DNA of 64,000 bases from Stygiobacter electus (GTDB taxonomy: Bacteria; Bacteroidota; Ignavibacteria; Ignavibacteriales; Melioribacteraceae). A program made the translations under genes and the position numbers. Positions 1-8,310 of the stretch are shown here, in pieces (positions within the stretch are counted from its first letter, which is position 1; each line of letters opens with the position of its first letter). Under the pieces are notes generated by a model. That model was given only the letters and a program-made list of their open reading frames with translations. It had not been told where the DNA came from and did not search any database. Location of the stretch: the NCBI GenBank assembly GCA_029210465.1, contig JARGDL010000015.1:19794-83793 (forward strand). Direction: 5' to 3'.

Positions 1-465
1 TCTATCAGGCCAGCTATCTGGCCAAGTATCAGGGTCAACGCTGGTAGCAATTTGATTTTCTTTTGTTTTAGGATTTGGTTTGCTATAACCTGGAACGGGT
101 TCAAAATTCCATGTTTTACCTTCCGGTGATTGTCTGAAATTAAAGACGTCAATAATTCTCTGTAATTCTCCATTGTTATCAATTACTTCACCACCGACAA
201 AAATTCCAAGCATAGCTAAGTAAACATGACCAGTATTTTTTGGCCATTCATAAGGTGTTTGAACTGAAATTGGGAATTGACCTCCTTCACGACCAGACAT
301 GCCAAAATTAAAAACTGTTGTTCTAATTTTGTTGCCTTCCATTTGCCCTTTAGCACGTTTGGTTGGGTCCCCTCTTTCTTTACCGGGTTTGTATTGTGCA
401 TCAATATTTGCTGTCATCATCAGCGATATGATTAACACAAATAATAATTTTAATACTTTAGTCAT
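1..465 (-). CDS. Secreted protein of unknown function, 3' end outside the window
   Basis: An open frame runs from an ATG at 463-465 (minus strand) to the left edge with no stop, giving at least 155 residues. The first ~22 residues (MTKVLKLLFVLIISLMM...) are a clear signal peptide ending near NIDAQ. The mature part is rich in G, P and W and ends, as far as visible, in a DPDTWPDSWPD stretch. I have the impression that similar long exported proteins with a TWP...SWPD motif occur in Ignavibacteria-type genomes, with no function known to me. It starts 22 nt after the TonB receptor stop, so it is probably the third gene of the operon starting at 4859. The frame is supported by the signal peptide and by the tight spacing. 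Function not assigned. Confidence 0.75.
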   Translation of the reverse strand, partial: MTKVLKLLFVLIISLMMTANIDAQYKPGKERGDPTKRAKGQMEGNKIRTTVFNFGMSGREGGQFPISVQTPYEWPKNTGHVYLAMLGIFVGGEVIDNNGELQRIIDVFNFRQSPEGKTWNFEPVPGYSKPNPKTKENQIATSVDPDTWPDSWPDR

Positions 466-487
466 TTATTTTTTCTCCTATTAAACT

Positions 488-3166
488 TTAAAATGAAAAT
501 TCAAAACCAAATTCTACTCTTCTTGGTTCGCCATAATTCCATGGATAACGTAAATATTCTTCAACTGTATTTGGTCTCTTAGGATCCGGACCAATATTTC
601 TCCCTTCGGTCGTATAGTTTGGTTTGCCTGTATCACCAAAAACGTTCACCGCAATTTTATTATCAAGTAAATTAAATACTCGTAAAAATGTTGTAACGTT
701 TAAGCCAAATACATTTAATGTTTTATGAAGTCTTAAATCAACTGAAAATTGAGACGGCCTTCTTCTGCTGTTTCTTTGTAATCCCGAAGTTATTCCACGA
801 TCAGCTGTAAATTGTGTAATTGAAGGTGTGTATGGCAATCCTGTTCCATAACGAGCAATTGTAGAAATTCCCCAATCCACATCACCAACAAACATAGAAA
901 AATTTAATAAATGTCTTTGATCCCAATCTAAAGGAATTAAATAAAGTGTCGGTTCATTGTTTCCAAGTTGTGCAAAGAATTCATCTTCAGGATTTGAATT
1001 GCTTCCTTCAGCAACTTGATATGTATAATTCAAATCAATGGAATAATGATTTGTAAATCTCTTGTTCAAATTAAATGTAATACCTTTAACGTTTGAATAA
1101 TCTTTATTAATAAAAGTAGAATATGAAACCAAATTGCGTGTTGTAATAAGAGGACCAGCGGTAATCCAGTTTCTGATATCACGATAAAATCCTGTTACAT
1201 CCAAAGAAAAATCTTCAAAGAATTGTTGTTTAAATCCAATTTCATACATAACTGTTTGCTGAGGTTTTAAATTTGGATTTCCGTAAGGGCCATATCCACT
1301 ACCAGTATTTGGTACTAAGAAAGGTCCACGATTAAATAAATATTGAAAAGATGGAATCTGTAAAAATTGTCCATAAGAAAAATGTAAAACACCTTGATCA
1401 CTAATTGGATAAGCAATACCAAAGCGAGGACCAATAGACCATTTAGGATCAGCTTTTTTATAAAAGTATTGTTCTCTTTCTGAAATTGGAAGATTTGCCA
1501 ACTCTGTTCTTAATGGCAAATAAATATTTGGATCTGTTGGATCAACTAAGATATTTCCATTTGAGTTAAAGTAATCCAAACGTAACCCGATATTAATAAT
1601 TACACTTTGATATTCAATTTTATCTTGGACATAAGCAGAAAACTCTATTGGGTTTGAATCATATTTTGTTCTGTTCGGTGTATTTTCTTCTGGAATTGAA
1701 GGTTTAAATGGTTCAACCGGTACACCATTAATTCTCAATGGTTCAAGATTATAATCATCGAAAGAAAGTTTATGAGTCCTTCCTTCAACACCAAATTTAA
1801 TTAAATGATTTTCGGATATTTGACTTGTAAAATCAATTTTACCTATTAATGTATTTGTTTTTCTATAAAAACGATGAAGATTAGTACCTTTCGTAACAAA
1901 AGCATATCCAACAGTTCTCAATGAATCAGGATGCATATAGCGTGGATCGAATGGATCTTCATATAAATATTCTTTGAAGTCTTTAAAGAAATCTGAGACT
2001 TTCATAGTATAAAATGTTTTGCTTGAAAGTGTATGAGTTAAAGTAAATGTTGCATTGTAACTATTAGCAAATTTATTAACATCGCCATCAGGATTCCATT
2101 TAAAGAAATGATTGTAGTCTTTAAATTTTTCATTTGAGAATAAAATTTCTGCGTTAAGTTTAATTGAACCACTTGCCATCCAAGCTAAATTACCTTGTCC
2201 AATTAATCTTTTATTCCAATTCATTGGCGTTAATTTTCCATTAGATGGAGTTCCATCTGTATTGTACTTTTTATAGCCATAAAGGTATCCATCATCATAA
2301 ACATAACGTAAGTTTGCAAAGAAAGTAAGTTTATTATTTGTAAAAGGAATTGGTCCACTTAAACTACCTTGAACATTGTAATTAGCAATTGGATTAAATT
2401 TATCAATACCGACAAAGTAATCAGTAAAATTACTTGCATAATCACCGCCATAAACTTTAACATCTCCTTTGAAAGACTGACCACCTTCTTTAGTAACGGT
2501 GTTGACTATTCCAGAAAGTGCCTGACCATATTCAGCATTGAATGTTCCACTTATGACTTGCAATTCCTGAACACTTGAATTATCAATTTCAATTCCACGG
2601 CTATTATCGAAAGCATCAGTAATTGAAATACCATTAACCCAATAAGCAATTTCCGAAGAACGGCCGCCGCGAATATGAAATTCACCACCAGCGCCTTTTG
2701 TTACACCCGCCTGAAGCTGAAGAACATCAGATAATTCAGCTACTGGTAAGTTTTTAATTTCTTCTGATGTTACTCTTGCTTGACTTGATGTAATATCTTT
2801 TTGAATTCTTTCAGCTTTACCTTCAACAACAATTGCTTGCAGTTCAACTGCTGTTTCTTCCATTACAACATCTTGAGTAGTTGTCAAGTCAATTGATATT
2901 TGAACATTTTGAATAACTACAGTTTGATAACCAACATACTGAAATTTTACGTTATACTTTCCGGGAGGAATGTTAAGTATAGTATATTTACCATCAAGGT
3001 CTGTCGCTGCACCTAATGATGTTCCATCGATCACAACATTAACAAAGGGCAACGGCTCACCTGTTTTCTTATCAATTACTTTACCAGTTAGTTTTCCTGT
3101 TGTTCCAGCAAAAACCAAAGTTGGTATTGTAATTAATAAAATTAGTTTCGTAATGATTTTTTTCAT
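488..3166 (-). CDS. TonB-dependent outer-membrane receptor with N-terminal carboxypeptidase-regulatory domain
   Basis: About 892 residues. A signal peptide (residues 1-20, MKKIITKLILLITIPTLVFA) is followed by a CarboxypepD_reg-like beta-sandwich (about 24-105, GKVIDKKTGEPLPFVNVVI), a plug domain (about 115-230, containing FHIRGGRSSEIAYWVNG and NAEYGQALSGIVN) and a long beta-barrel ending in the aromatic terminus FEFSF expected for outer-membrane insertion by BAM. The Met at 3166 is preferred over the in-frame Met at 3178 because GGAG lies about 8 nt before it and the signal peptide begins there. The regulatory-domain architecture is common among Bacteroidota receptors. The substrate cannot be read from sequence; no SusD partner is adjacent. 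It lies between a PPIase gene and a secreted protein gene with gaps of about 25 and 22 nt, which suggests one operon. Confidence 0.9.
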   Translation of the reverse strand: MKKIITKLILLITIPTLVFAGTTGKLTGKVIDKKTGEPLPFVNVVIDGTSLGAATDLDGKYTILNIPPGKYNVKFQYVGYQTVVIQNVQISIDLTTTQDVVMEETAVELQAIVVEGKAERIQKDITSSQARVTSEEIKNLPVAELSDVLQLQAGVTKGAGGEFHIRGGRSSEIAYWVNGISITDAFDNSRGIEIDNSSVQELQVISGTFNAEYGQALSGIVNTVTKEGGQSFKGDVKVYGGDYASNFTDYFVGIDKFNPIANYNVQGSLSGPIPFTNNKLTFFANLRYVYDDGYLYGYKKYNTDGTPSNGKLTPMNWNKRLIGQGNLAWMASGSIKLNAEILFSNEKFKDYNHFFKWNPDGDVNKFANSYNATFTLTHTLSSKTFYTMKVSDFFKDFKEYLYEDPFDPRYMHPDSLRTVGYAFVTKGTNLHRFYRKTNTLIGKIDFTSQISENHLIKFGVEGRTHKLSFDDYNLEPLRINGVPVEPFKPSIPEENTPNRTKYDSNPIEFSAYVQDKIEYQSVIINIGLRLDYFNSNGNILVDPTDPNIYLPLRTELANLPISEREQYFYKKADPKWSIGPRFGIAYPISDQGVLHFSYGQFLQIPSFQYLFNRGPFLVPNTGSGYGPYGNPNLKPQQTVMYEIGFKQQFFEDFSLDVTGFYRDIRNWITAGPLITTRNLVSYSTFINKDYSNVKGITFNLNKRFTNHYSIDLNYTYQVAEGSNSNPEDEFFAQLGNNEPTLYLIPLDWDQRHLLNFSMFVGDVDWGISTIARYGTGLPYTPSITQFTADRGITSGLQRNSRRRPSQFSVDLRLHKTLNVFGLNVTTFLRVFNLLDNKIAVNVFGDTGKPNYTTEGRNIGPDPKRPNTVEEYLRYPWNYGEPRRVEFGFEFSF

Positions 3167-3191
3167 GGTGCACTCCATTGTTTCATTAAAA

Positions 3192-4859
3192 TTAATTCTT
3201 TGGAAGTTCCAAAGATCCTAATAGTTTGTCATTCCAAACAACAGAAGTTTTTTTGCGAAGTTTATCAATATATTCTTCCATAATTGGTTTGGATTTTTCT
3301 TTTTTCAATAATCTATCTGCTAAGTTTTTAACTTCTTCAAACTTTTTAACTTCAGCATTTTTCTTTTCTAATACTTTAAAGATACCAAACATTTGTTGAA
3401 TTTTTATTGGTCCTAATATAGTACCAATTTCACTTTTCCATAGAGTGTCTTTCAATCCACCAAATTTTGAAATTTCTGATAATCCAATAACGCCATTATT
3501 TTTTGCAGACCATTCACGCAGAGAAAATTTTTTAGCTAATGAACCAAAATCGTTACCGCTTTTAATCTGATTTATTAAACTATCAGCTAATTCTTTTCTA
3601 TTAACAATTATTTCTTGAATGTTAATTTCATTTTCATTCATAAAGTATTGAGGATTATCAGTATAAAATTTGTGAATTAAACTATCCGGAAAAATTTTTG
3701 CGTTTGCTATTTCTTCTCTTTTATAGCGAAGAAAAATATTGTTGTTATAATTAGAAATTGTTTTTTCAACTTGAGGATTTTTATCATACCCTTTTTTAAT
3801 TGCTAATGAATAAAGAACATCTTGCAACACTAATCCTTTTACTATAGCTTTTAAGTTTTGTGGAGAGGTAATTTTTCTTTTATGAAAAGCTGGCAGTTCA
3901 TTTATTCTTTGTTGTATTTCGGTCAATGAATAATTTTTATTTCCATATTTAACTACAAATGGAAATTTAGGGGATTGTTTTTTTTCAATTTGATTTACAG
4001 ATGATAAGTTTTCAAATATAAAATTAATTGCATCATCATTAATTTTTAGTTTTCTTGAATCAAAAACTTTATTCAAAAATTTTTCTTCTTCGTAACCCAT
4101 TTTTCTCATTTTAACAATTCTTTCAACATGTTTTTTCTTTCTTAAAAACTCATCTTCAGTAATTATTGGATTAGCAACTTTCTTTTCTACTTTAATGATA
4201 CTATAACCAAATTTAGTTTTAATTGGTTTCGAAATTTCACCTTCTTTCATATTAAAAGCAGCATCTTCAAAAGCTGGATCCATATCACCCCAGGTAAAAA
4301 ATCCTAAATAGCCACCATTGTTTTGCAAAGTGGAATCAGTAAAAACTTGTTTTGCAAGTTGATTGAAATCTGCACCTGTTTGTAAAAGTTGATACAAATT
4401 TTCAGCTTCTTCTTCAGTTTCAGCAAAAAGATGACGAGCGGAAATTTTCATGTTTGTTTTGAAAAAAGCATCTCTCAATTCAGCATCAGTTGCAGTTAGT
4501 TTTGCATAAATTTCCTGATCCTTTAAGAAAGCAAGGATTGTTTGTTTGCGAGCCCATTCTAATTCACGTTTATATTCGGGATTGTTAAATATCGAAGAAT
4601 TATTATCATAATCATAAAGAAGAATTTCATTAATCATATTATTTAAAATAGAACGGCGAGTAACAATATTGTCTTTTATACCCGAAGAAATGATATAATC
4701 CGAATAACGTGTTAAAAATTCGCCAACGGTGATGATTTTTTTGCCAACGGAAGCTAAAACTTCATTTTTATCAAAATTTTCTTTAGCGTTTAAGTTAGCG
4801 AAAGTTAAGAGGACAAAAAGAATGGTAAATTTGGAACACATTTTTTTTGTCCACTTCAT
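3192..4859 (-). CDS. Periplasmic peptidyl-prolyl isomerase with two parvulin domains (SurA/PrsA-like)
   Basis: 555 residues. A signal peptide (about 1-25, ending NLNAKE) is followed by a SurA-N-like helical region, a well-conserved parvulin domain at about 130-230 (ISARHLFAETEEEAENLYQ, then NGGYLGFF and FGYSIIKV) and a second, more divergent one at about 410-500 (INIQEIIVNRKELADSL, LGPIKIQQMFGIFKV). The family assists folding of outer-membrane and exported proteins in the periplasm. Placement directly upstream of a TonB receptor gene suggests a dedicated folding role for that receptor, which is inference. An alternative start at Met7 (4841) would shorten the positively charged n-region; both give a working signal peptide. 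Confidence 0.88.
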   Translation of the reverse strand: MKWTKKMCSKFTILFVLLTFANLNAKENFDKNEVLASVGKKIITVGEFLTRYSDYIISSGIKDNIVTRRSILNNMINEILLYDYDNNSSIFNNPEYKRELEWARKQTILAFLKDQEIYAKLTATDAELRDAFFKTNMKISARHLFAETEEEAENLYQLLQTGADFNQLAKQVFTDSTLQNNGGYLGFFTWGDMDPAFEDAAFNMKEGEISKPIKTKFGYSIIKVEKKVANPIITEDEFLRKKKHVERIVKMRKMGYEEEKFLNKVFDSRKLKINDDAINFIFENLSSVNQIEKKQSPKFPFVVKYGNKNYSLTEIQQRINELPAFHKRKITSPQNLKAIVKGLVLQDVLYSLAIKKGYDKNPQVEKTISNYNNNIFLRYKREEIANAKIFPDSLIHKFYTDNPQYFMNENEINIQEIIVNRKELADSLINQIKSGNDFGSLAKKFSLREWSAKNNGVIGLSEISKFGGLKDTLWKSEIGTILGPIKIQQMFGIFKVLEKKNAEVKKFEEVKNLADRLLKKEKSKPIMEEYIDKLRKKTSVVWNDKLLGSLELPKN

Positions 4860-4891
4860 AATTTTCTATTTGCCTTTTCGAGGTTTTATCG

Positions 4892-4910
4892 AGTTCAAAT
4901 AATTTGAACT
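4892..4910. promoter_or_regulatory. Inverted repeat upstream of the PPIase-TonB operon
   Basis: Two 8-bp arms, AGTTCAAA and TTTGAACT, separated by 3 nt, lie 33 nt before the PPIase start codon in the 259-bp gap between that gene and the recombinase gene. The position would suit an operator or a leader hairpin. Nothing else in the gap (4860-5118) was recognised. The functional claim is inference only. Confidence 0.3.
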
Positions 4911-5118
4911 ATTACTCTGAAAAATAAAAAAAATTTAATCATTATCAAACAAATTTTTAATGATGAATTAATTTATGTTTGATACAGTATTAAATTTATT
5001 ATGATGAATATACTTCACAACTTTCTTTAGATATAAATCTTGTTACACAAAAATGCATCAGATAGTTTTTTTAGTTCTGTGAAGTTAGAAGCCGTGGTAT
5101 TAATGATGATTTTTTTAA

Positions 5119-5955
5119 TCAGAAATTATCAAATGGACTTTTGATTTTTTTTACGGATGTCGGATTGATGTGAGTATAAATCCGAATTGTTGATAAATGT
5201 TTATGACCAAGCAGTTCCTGAATAAATCTTATATCAGTTCCATTATCAAGCAAGTGAAACGCAAAACTATGACGCAAAGTATGCACCGTAACTTTTTTTC
5301 TTATCTTTATTTTCTTTTCAGCATTGTTAAAAATTTGCTGAATACTTCTGGCTGAATATTTTTCTCCAAACTGTCCTTCAAATAAATAGTCTTTTGGTTT
5401 GCAAAGAGTAAAATATTCACGAAGCAGTTTCAGTAATTTTTCTGACAGCATTACAAATCTGTCATTTTTACCTTTTGCATTTACGATTTTGATTGTCATA
5501 GCTTTTGAATCAATATCCTGAATTTTAAGATTGACAGCTTCGGAAATTCTTAATCCGCAGGAGTAGATAGTTGAAATTATCGCACGATGTTTTAAGTTTA
5601 CAATTGAATTTATAATGTTCTTAACCTCTTCGGTTGTTAAGATATTTGGTAAGCTGTTTGGTTTTTTCATTTTAATAAAGAAGTCAAAATCAACTTCTTT
5701 TTTAAGAACATCGAGAAACAGAAACCGAACCGAAGCGAGGGCTTGTTTCATTGAAGAATAAGAAAAATTTTTCGATTCTTTAATGAAGTTAAAATAGTTG
5801 AGTAGAAATTTTGAATCCACATTTGAAACCTTGGTGGTTTTAACATAGTCAAGAAATAAATTAAGGTGATTAAGATAAGTTTTTTCGGTTGTGGGAGAGT
5901 AGTTTTTCAAATGAAGAATTTTCATGTATGTATCAACCAATTCTGCTCTTTTCAT
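5119..5955 (-). CDS. Tyrosine recombinase (XerC/D-like), likely cassette integrase
   Basis: 278 residues. An N-terminal SAM-like core-binding domain (about 9-90, YSPTTEKTYLNHLNLFL) is followed by the catalytic domain with every expected residue: R136 (CGLRISEA), K161 or K163 (NAKGKND), H225 and R228 (HTLRHS), H251 (LLGHKHLS) and nucleophile Y260 (IYTH). Only about 62-64 residues separate the Lys from HxLRH, so the extra segment that IntI integron integrases carry between these motifs is absent, and the protein is shorter than typical IntI (about 320-340). It is transcribed away from the run of small plus-strand genes starting at 6262, the layout of an integron platform. A decayed near-copy lies at 12283-12931. 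The family is clear; its role in cassette capture is inferred from context. Confidence 0.9.
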   Translation of the reverse strand: MKRAELVDTYMKILHLKNYSPTTEKTYLNHLNLFLDYVKTTKVSNVDSKFLLNYFNFIKESKNFSYSSMKQALASVRFLFLDVLKKEVDFDFFIKMKKPNSLPNILTTEEVKNIINSIVNLKHRAIISTIYSCGLRISEAVNLKIQDIDSKAMTIKIVNAKGKNDRFVMLSEKLLKLLREYFTLCKPKDYLFEGQFGEKYSARSIQQIFNNAEKKIKIRKKVTVHTLRHSFAFHLLDNGTDIRFIQELLGHKHLSTIRIYTHINPTSVKKIKSPFDNF

Positions 5956-5989
5956 TATTTAACTTCTTAATATCTTTTTTTTTTAGGAT

Positions 5990-6034
5990 ATCACGCAATC
6001 AAATTTGCATTTTTAAAACGAAATACGCAATATT
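5990..6034. other. att-like 45-bp motif beside the recombinase gene (copy 1)
   Basis: This non-coding motif begins ATCACGCAATCAAATTTGCA and ends ATACGCAATATT. It lies 35 nt upstream of the recombinase start codon. An almost identical 42-bp version sits at 12989-13030 at the corresponding place beside the decayed recombinase copy. It contains two related direct repeats (CACGCAAT and TACGCAAT) and runs into CGCAATATTGCG, a perfect 12-bp palindrome. Position and conservation suggest the primary recombination site (attI analogue) and/or the recombinase promoter. A GTT that could be the first cassette junction lies at 6049. Confidence 0.55.
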
Positions 6035-6261
6035 GCGCAAAGAATTTTGTTGGTGGCAATGTTAAACGACAGACAGACACGACAGTTTTTAAAGTCATCG
6101 GAGAACAGTCCCGCAAGACAATTCAGCGGGACAACTTTTAATGGTTTGACAGCAACTTTCGGTCTGGCAAATTTTTTCACGGTGGACTGTCCAGCGTTGA
6201 CTTTTAAGAAAAATTTATCACGGACAGACAATCGTTCAACATAACACAACGACTTGCAACT
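6035..6261 (+). other. Non-coding leader of the first cassette
   Basis: 227 bp between the att-like motif and the cupin start. It is rich in GACAG/GACA words, unlike the surrounding chromosome, and contains an inverted repeat GTCCCGC (6108-6114) / GCGGGAC (6126-6132) with an 11-nt loop. An open frame at 6047-6244 exists but encodes nothing recognisable and looks like chance. It could contain the cassette promoter or a decayed recombination site. Confidence 0.35.
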
Positions 6262-6603
6262 ATGACAGCAAAAAGAGTTTTTCCAAACATTATCACTCAA
6301 CATCCGACAGCAGACATTCCCATTGACGGAATTACTTCTCACCTTGTGCAAGCGGGACAACAGCAATTTGTTTTTATGCACTTTGACAAAGACGCAGAAG
6401 TTCCAGAACATTCTCACGAAGCACAATGGGGCGTTGTGTTGGACGGACAAATGGAACTTACAATCGCTGGACAAAAAAGAGTTTTAACAAAGGGCGACAC
6501 TTATTTCATTGACAAAGATGTAAGACATTCAGCAAAAATCAAAGCGGGTTACACGGACTTGACTTTATTCAATCAAGCAGACAGATATAAAATCAAAAAA
6601 TAA
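6262..6603 (+). CDS. Small cupin-domain protein
   Basis: 113 residues, essentially one cupin beta-barrel. Cupin motif 1 is visible as VPEHSHEAQWGVVLDGQMEL (two His, with Gln where Glu is usual, then the Gly), and motif 2 as GDTYFIDKDVRHSA with its His. The three His could bind one metal ion. Single-domain cupins of this size bind small molecules or catalyse simple oxidations or isomerisations; the substrate is unknown. Aspartate is encoded mostly by GAC, whereas neighbouring chromosomal genes prefer GAT, which suggests recent acquisition. It is the first gene of the cassette array downstream of the recombinase and is followed by attC-like site A. Confidence 0.8.
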   Translation: MTAKRVFPNIITQHPTADIPIDGITSHLVQAGQQQFVFMHFDKDAEVPEHSHEAQWGVVLDGQMELTIAGQKRVLTKGDTYFIDKDVRHSAKIKAGYTDLTLFNQADRYKIKK

Positions 6604-6663
6604 ATTTCTTGCGGACAGACACATTTTTGCACGGGGACAATGACGATAAACAAAAGAAACACT

Positions 6664-6800
6664 GCCACCAACATCGGGTTTAAGAAATGCGGGGGGACAG
6701 TGCGTCACCAAACATTTGTACTTTTATTTAACTTTGTGCGGGTGGACAGTTTATCGCTCCGAAATCCCCGCACTTCTTAAACCCGTTTACGTTAGCGGTC
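6664..6800 (+). repeat. attC-like imperfect palindrome, site A
   Basis: The 5' end reads CCACCAACATCGGGTTT and the 3' end AAACCCGTTTACGTTAGCGG. The inner arms, 6676-6694 (GGGTTTAAGAAATGCGGGG) and 6766-6784, pair over 19 bp with a single mismatch. The outer ends place an R''-like CCAAC opposite an R'-like GTTAGCG (6791-6797), as in integron attC sites. It separates the cupin gene from the YdeI-like gene. The match to the attC design is direct from sequence; the recombination role is inference. Confidence 0.6.
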
Positions 6801-6840
6801 ATTGTAGCGGACGACCAAACAATATCAAAATGACAGAAAA

Positions 6841-7326
6841 GTGGAAACAGAAAAACCATTAGTAGACAAAAAATATTTGCTTGAAAAATACCCAGGAAAA
6901 GGTGGCTGGACTTATGCCGCAATTCCCGAAGTTTTGCAAGACAAACATTCCCCTTTTGGTTGGATTAAAGTAAAAGGATTCATTGACGACTTTGAAATTA
7001 AAAATTACAAATTAATGCCTATGGGTAACGGCAAACTTTTTTTACCTGTAAAAGCCGACATCAGAAAAAAAATTGGAAAGAGTGAAGGTGACTTTGTTAA
7101 AATAGTTTTGTTTGCTGACAATGCACCGACTGAAATACCAGAAGAATTTCTACTTTGCTTAATTGACGACCCAACAGCACACAAGACATTTTTAAGCTAT
7201 TCTGACGGACAACAAAAGGAATTTATTGACTGGATTTATTCAGCTAAAACTGACGACACAAAGGTTGAAAGAATTATTGAAACACTTCGTAAACTTGCAC
7301 AGAAAAAAAAACTTAGTGACAAATAA
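6841..7326 (+). CDS. YdeI/OmpD-associated family protein (DUF1905 plus OmdA)
   Basis: 161 residues with an N-terminal DUF1905-like beta-barrel (about 1-85; GGWTYAAIPEV, GWIKVKGFIDDFEIKN, GNGKLFLPVKADIRKKIGK, GDFVKIVL) and a C-terminal OmdA/YdeI-like helical region (about 100-161; FLSYSDGQQKEFIDWI, KVERIIETLRKLAQKKK). The biochemical role of the family is not settled. The only start in this frame is GTG at 6841. An ATG at 6830 opens another frame that stops after ten codons and whose peptide begins MTEKW, resembling a one-base-shifted version of this N-terminus, so a small indel near the start is possible. Second cassette of the array. Confidence 0.72.
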   Translation: METEKPLVDKKYLLEKYPGKGGWTYAAIPEVLQDKHSPFGWIKVKGFIDDFEIKNYKLMPMGNGKLFLPVKADIRKKIGKSEGDFVKIVLFADNAPTEIPEEFLLCLIDDPTAHKTFLSYSDGQQKEFIDWIYSAKTDDTKVERIIETLRKLAQKKKLSDK

Positions 7327-7327
7327 T

Positions 7328-7684
7328 ATGAACGTAAAAATCAAAAACGCAATAATTGTTGGCTTGATTCCAGCAATTTTAGAAGGACTATTAATTCACT
7401 TTGCAGACCCGACAACTGGTAATTGGGTTCTAATCCAATCAATCCTGTTTTGGTTTAGTTGTGGCTTTGTTGTTTACCTAATTGACATTGGACTAAACAA
7501 AATAATAAGCTGTATTTTATTGACTGTTTTATTAAATCTACCTTGGTATATTTCATTATCAATAGGAAGTGGTAAACTTGAACATCTTGCTCCACTATTT
7601 ATTTCAAGTATAATAATGGGACTTGTAATTGGACTTGTATCAAAGAAACTGAATAAGATGAATGACAAAACAACGAACCGCTAA
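7328..7684 (+). CDS. Small four-helix membrane protein, unknown
   Basis: 118 residues with about four hydrophobic segments (IIVGLIPAILEGLLI; WVLIQSILFWFSCGFVVYLI; IISCILLTVLLNLPWYISL; LAPLFISSIIMGLVIGLV) and a Lys-rich cytoplasmic-looking tail. The start ATG lies one nt after the stop of the YdeI-like gene, so both probably belong to one cassette and one transcript. A longer in-frame extension back to 7226 overlaps the previous gene and is unlikely. The stop codon TAA (7682-7684) lies inside the CTAAC start of attC-like site B. I do not recognise the family. Confidence 0.65.
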   Translation: MNVKIKNAIIVGLIPAILEGLLIHFADPTTGNWVLIQSILFWFSCGFVVYLIDIGLNKIISCILLTVLLNLPWYISLSIGSGKLEHLAPLFISSIIMGLVIGLVSKKLNKMNDKTTNR

Positions 7685-7812
7685 CACGGGTTTGGCAAAA
7701 GTGGCGGTTCAGTGCTTTGTAAGACAGTTTATCGTATATTTGAAATGCAGTTCTCTGAATGAAGTTCAGTGGTAATTTCGCCACCTTCGGGTAGCTACAA
7801 ACCGTTATAGGC
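7679..7812 (+). repeat. attC-like imperfect palindrome, site B
   Basis: The site opens with CCGCTAACACGGGTTTGGC and closes with CTACAAACCGTTATAGGC. Inner pairing includes GTGGCG against CGCCAC (AAAGTGGCGG... / ...CGCCACCTTC). The first bases contain the TAA stop of the preceding gene. R'-like GTTATAG is at 7804-7810. The opening CGCTAAC is the exact reverse complement of the GTTAGCG that ends site A, as expected for R''/R' pairs. Spacing from the site A GTT is 1013 bp, one cassette with two genes. Confidence 0.6.
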
Positions 7813-7904
7813 TATGGTAGGACGACCGCACAAGCCGATACGAAAAAATAAAAAAAGCTAACCAAACGAAAATTATAATTAAGACAATAAATAAGACGAC
7901 AAAA

Positions 7905-8300
7905 ATGGAAAAAAATATCAACATAGCCCGACTTTTGTGTTTGCTTCCAGGAATTTTCTTAATAGTATCAGGCATTCTATTGTTGTTTTTTCCCGTCCCA
8001 GCACAGTCACTATTTGACCTACCCAGCATTAACTTTTTGAAAGAACCTATTGCTCTTGCAATGGGAGTAAGACAATTTTCAATTGGCTTGACTATAACTG
8101 TCCTTTCTCTCACGAAACAGATAAAAGCACTTGCTTACGTTATTCTAATCGGGGCAATAGTTCCGTTGTCGGACTTCATTATCTTCACACCAATAATTGG
8201 TATGCTTTCAGCGTTAAGACATTTTGCGACAGTTCCGTTTATCTTTGGAATTGGACTTTATTTATTGATTAAAAACAACAAAAAACGACTTGATAACTGA
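7905..8300 (+). CDS. Four-helix membrane protein, DUF4267-like
   Basis: 131 residues with four hydrophobic helices (LLCLLPGIFLIVSGILLLFF; a MGVRQFSIGLTITVLSL segment; ALAYVILIGAIVPLSDFIIF; ATVPFIFGIGLYLLI). The GVRQ...GL motif after helix 1 is typical of DUF4267 inner-membrane proteins, whose function is unknown. It is the only gene between attC-like sites B and C, hence a one-gene cassette of about 619 bp. The ATG at 7905 follows an A-rich stretch without a strong Shine-Dalgarno sequence. A minus-strand open frame at 7805-8113 overlaps it and is not considered real. Confidence 0.65.
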   Translation: MEKNINIARLLCLLPGIFLIVSGILLLFFPVPAQSLFDLPSINFLKEPIALAMGVRQFSIGLTITVLSLTKQIKALAYVILIGAIVPLSDFIIFTPIIGMLSALRHFATVPFIFGIGLYLLIKNNKKRLDN

Positions 8301-8310
8301 ACAAAATAAA

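Noticed and set aside
6047..6244. Open frame of 65 codons ahead of the cupin gene
   Set aside because: No recognisable domain and odd composition; it lies in GACAG-rich cassette leader DNA that also reads open on the minus strand (6013-6474).
7805..8113. Minus-strand 102-codon ORF opposite the DUF4267-like gene
   Set aside because: It is a shadow of a plus-strand membrane protein with a better domain match and cassette-consistent orientation.
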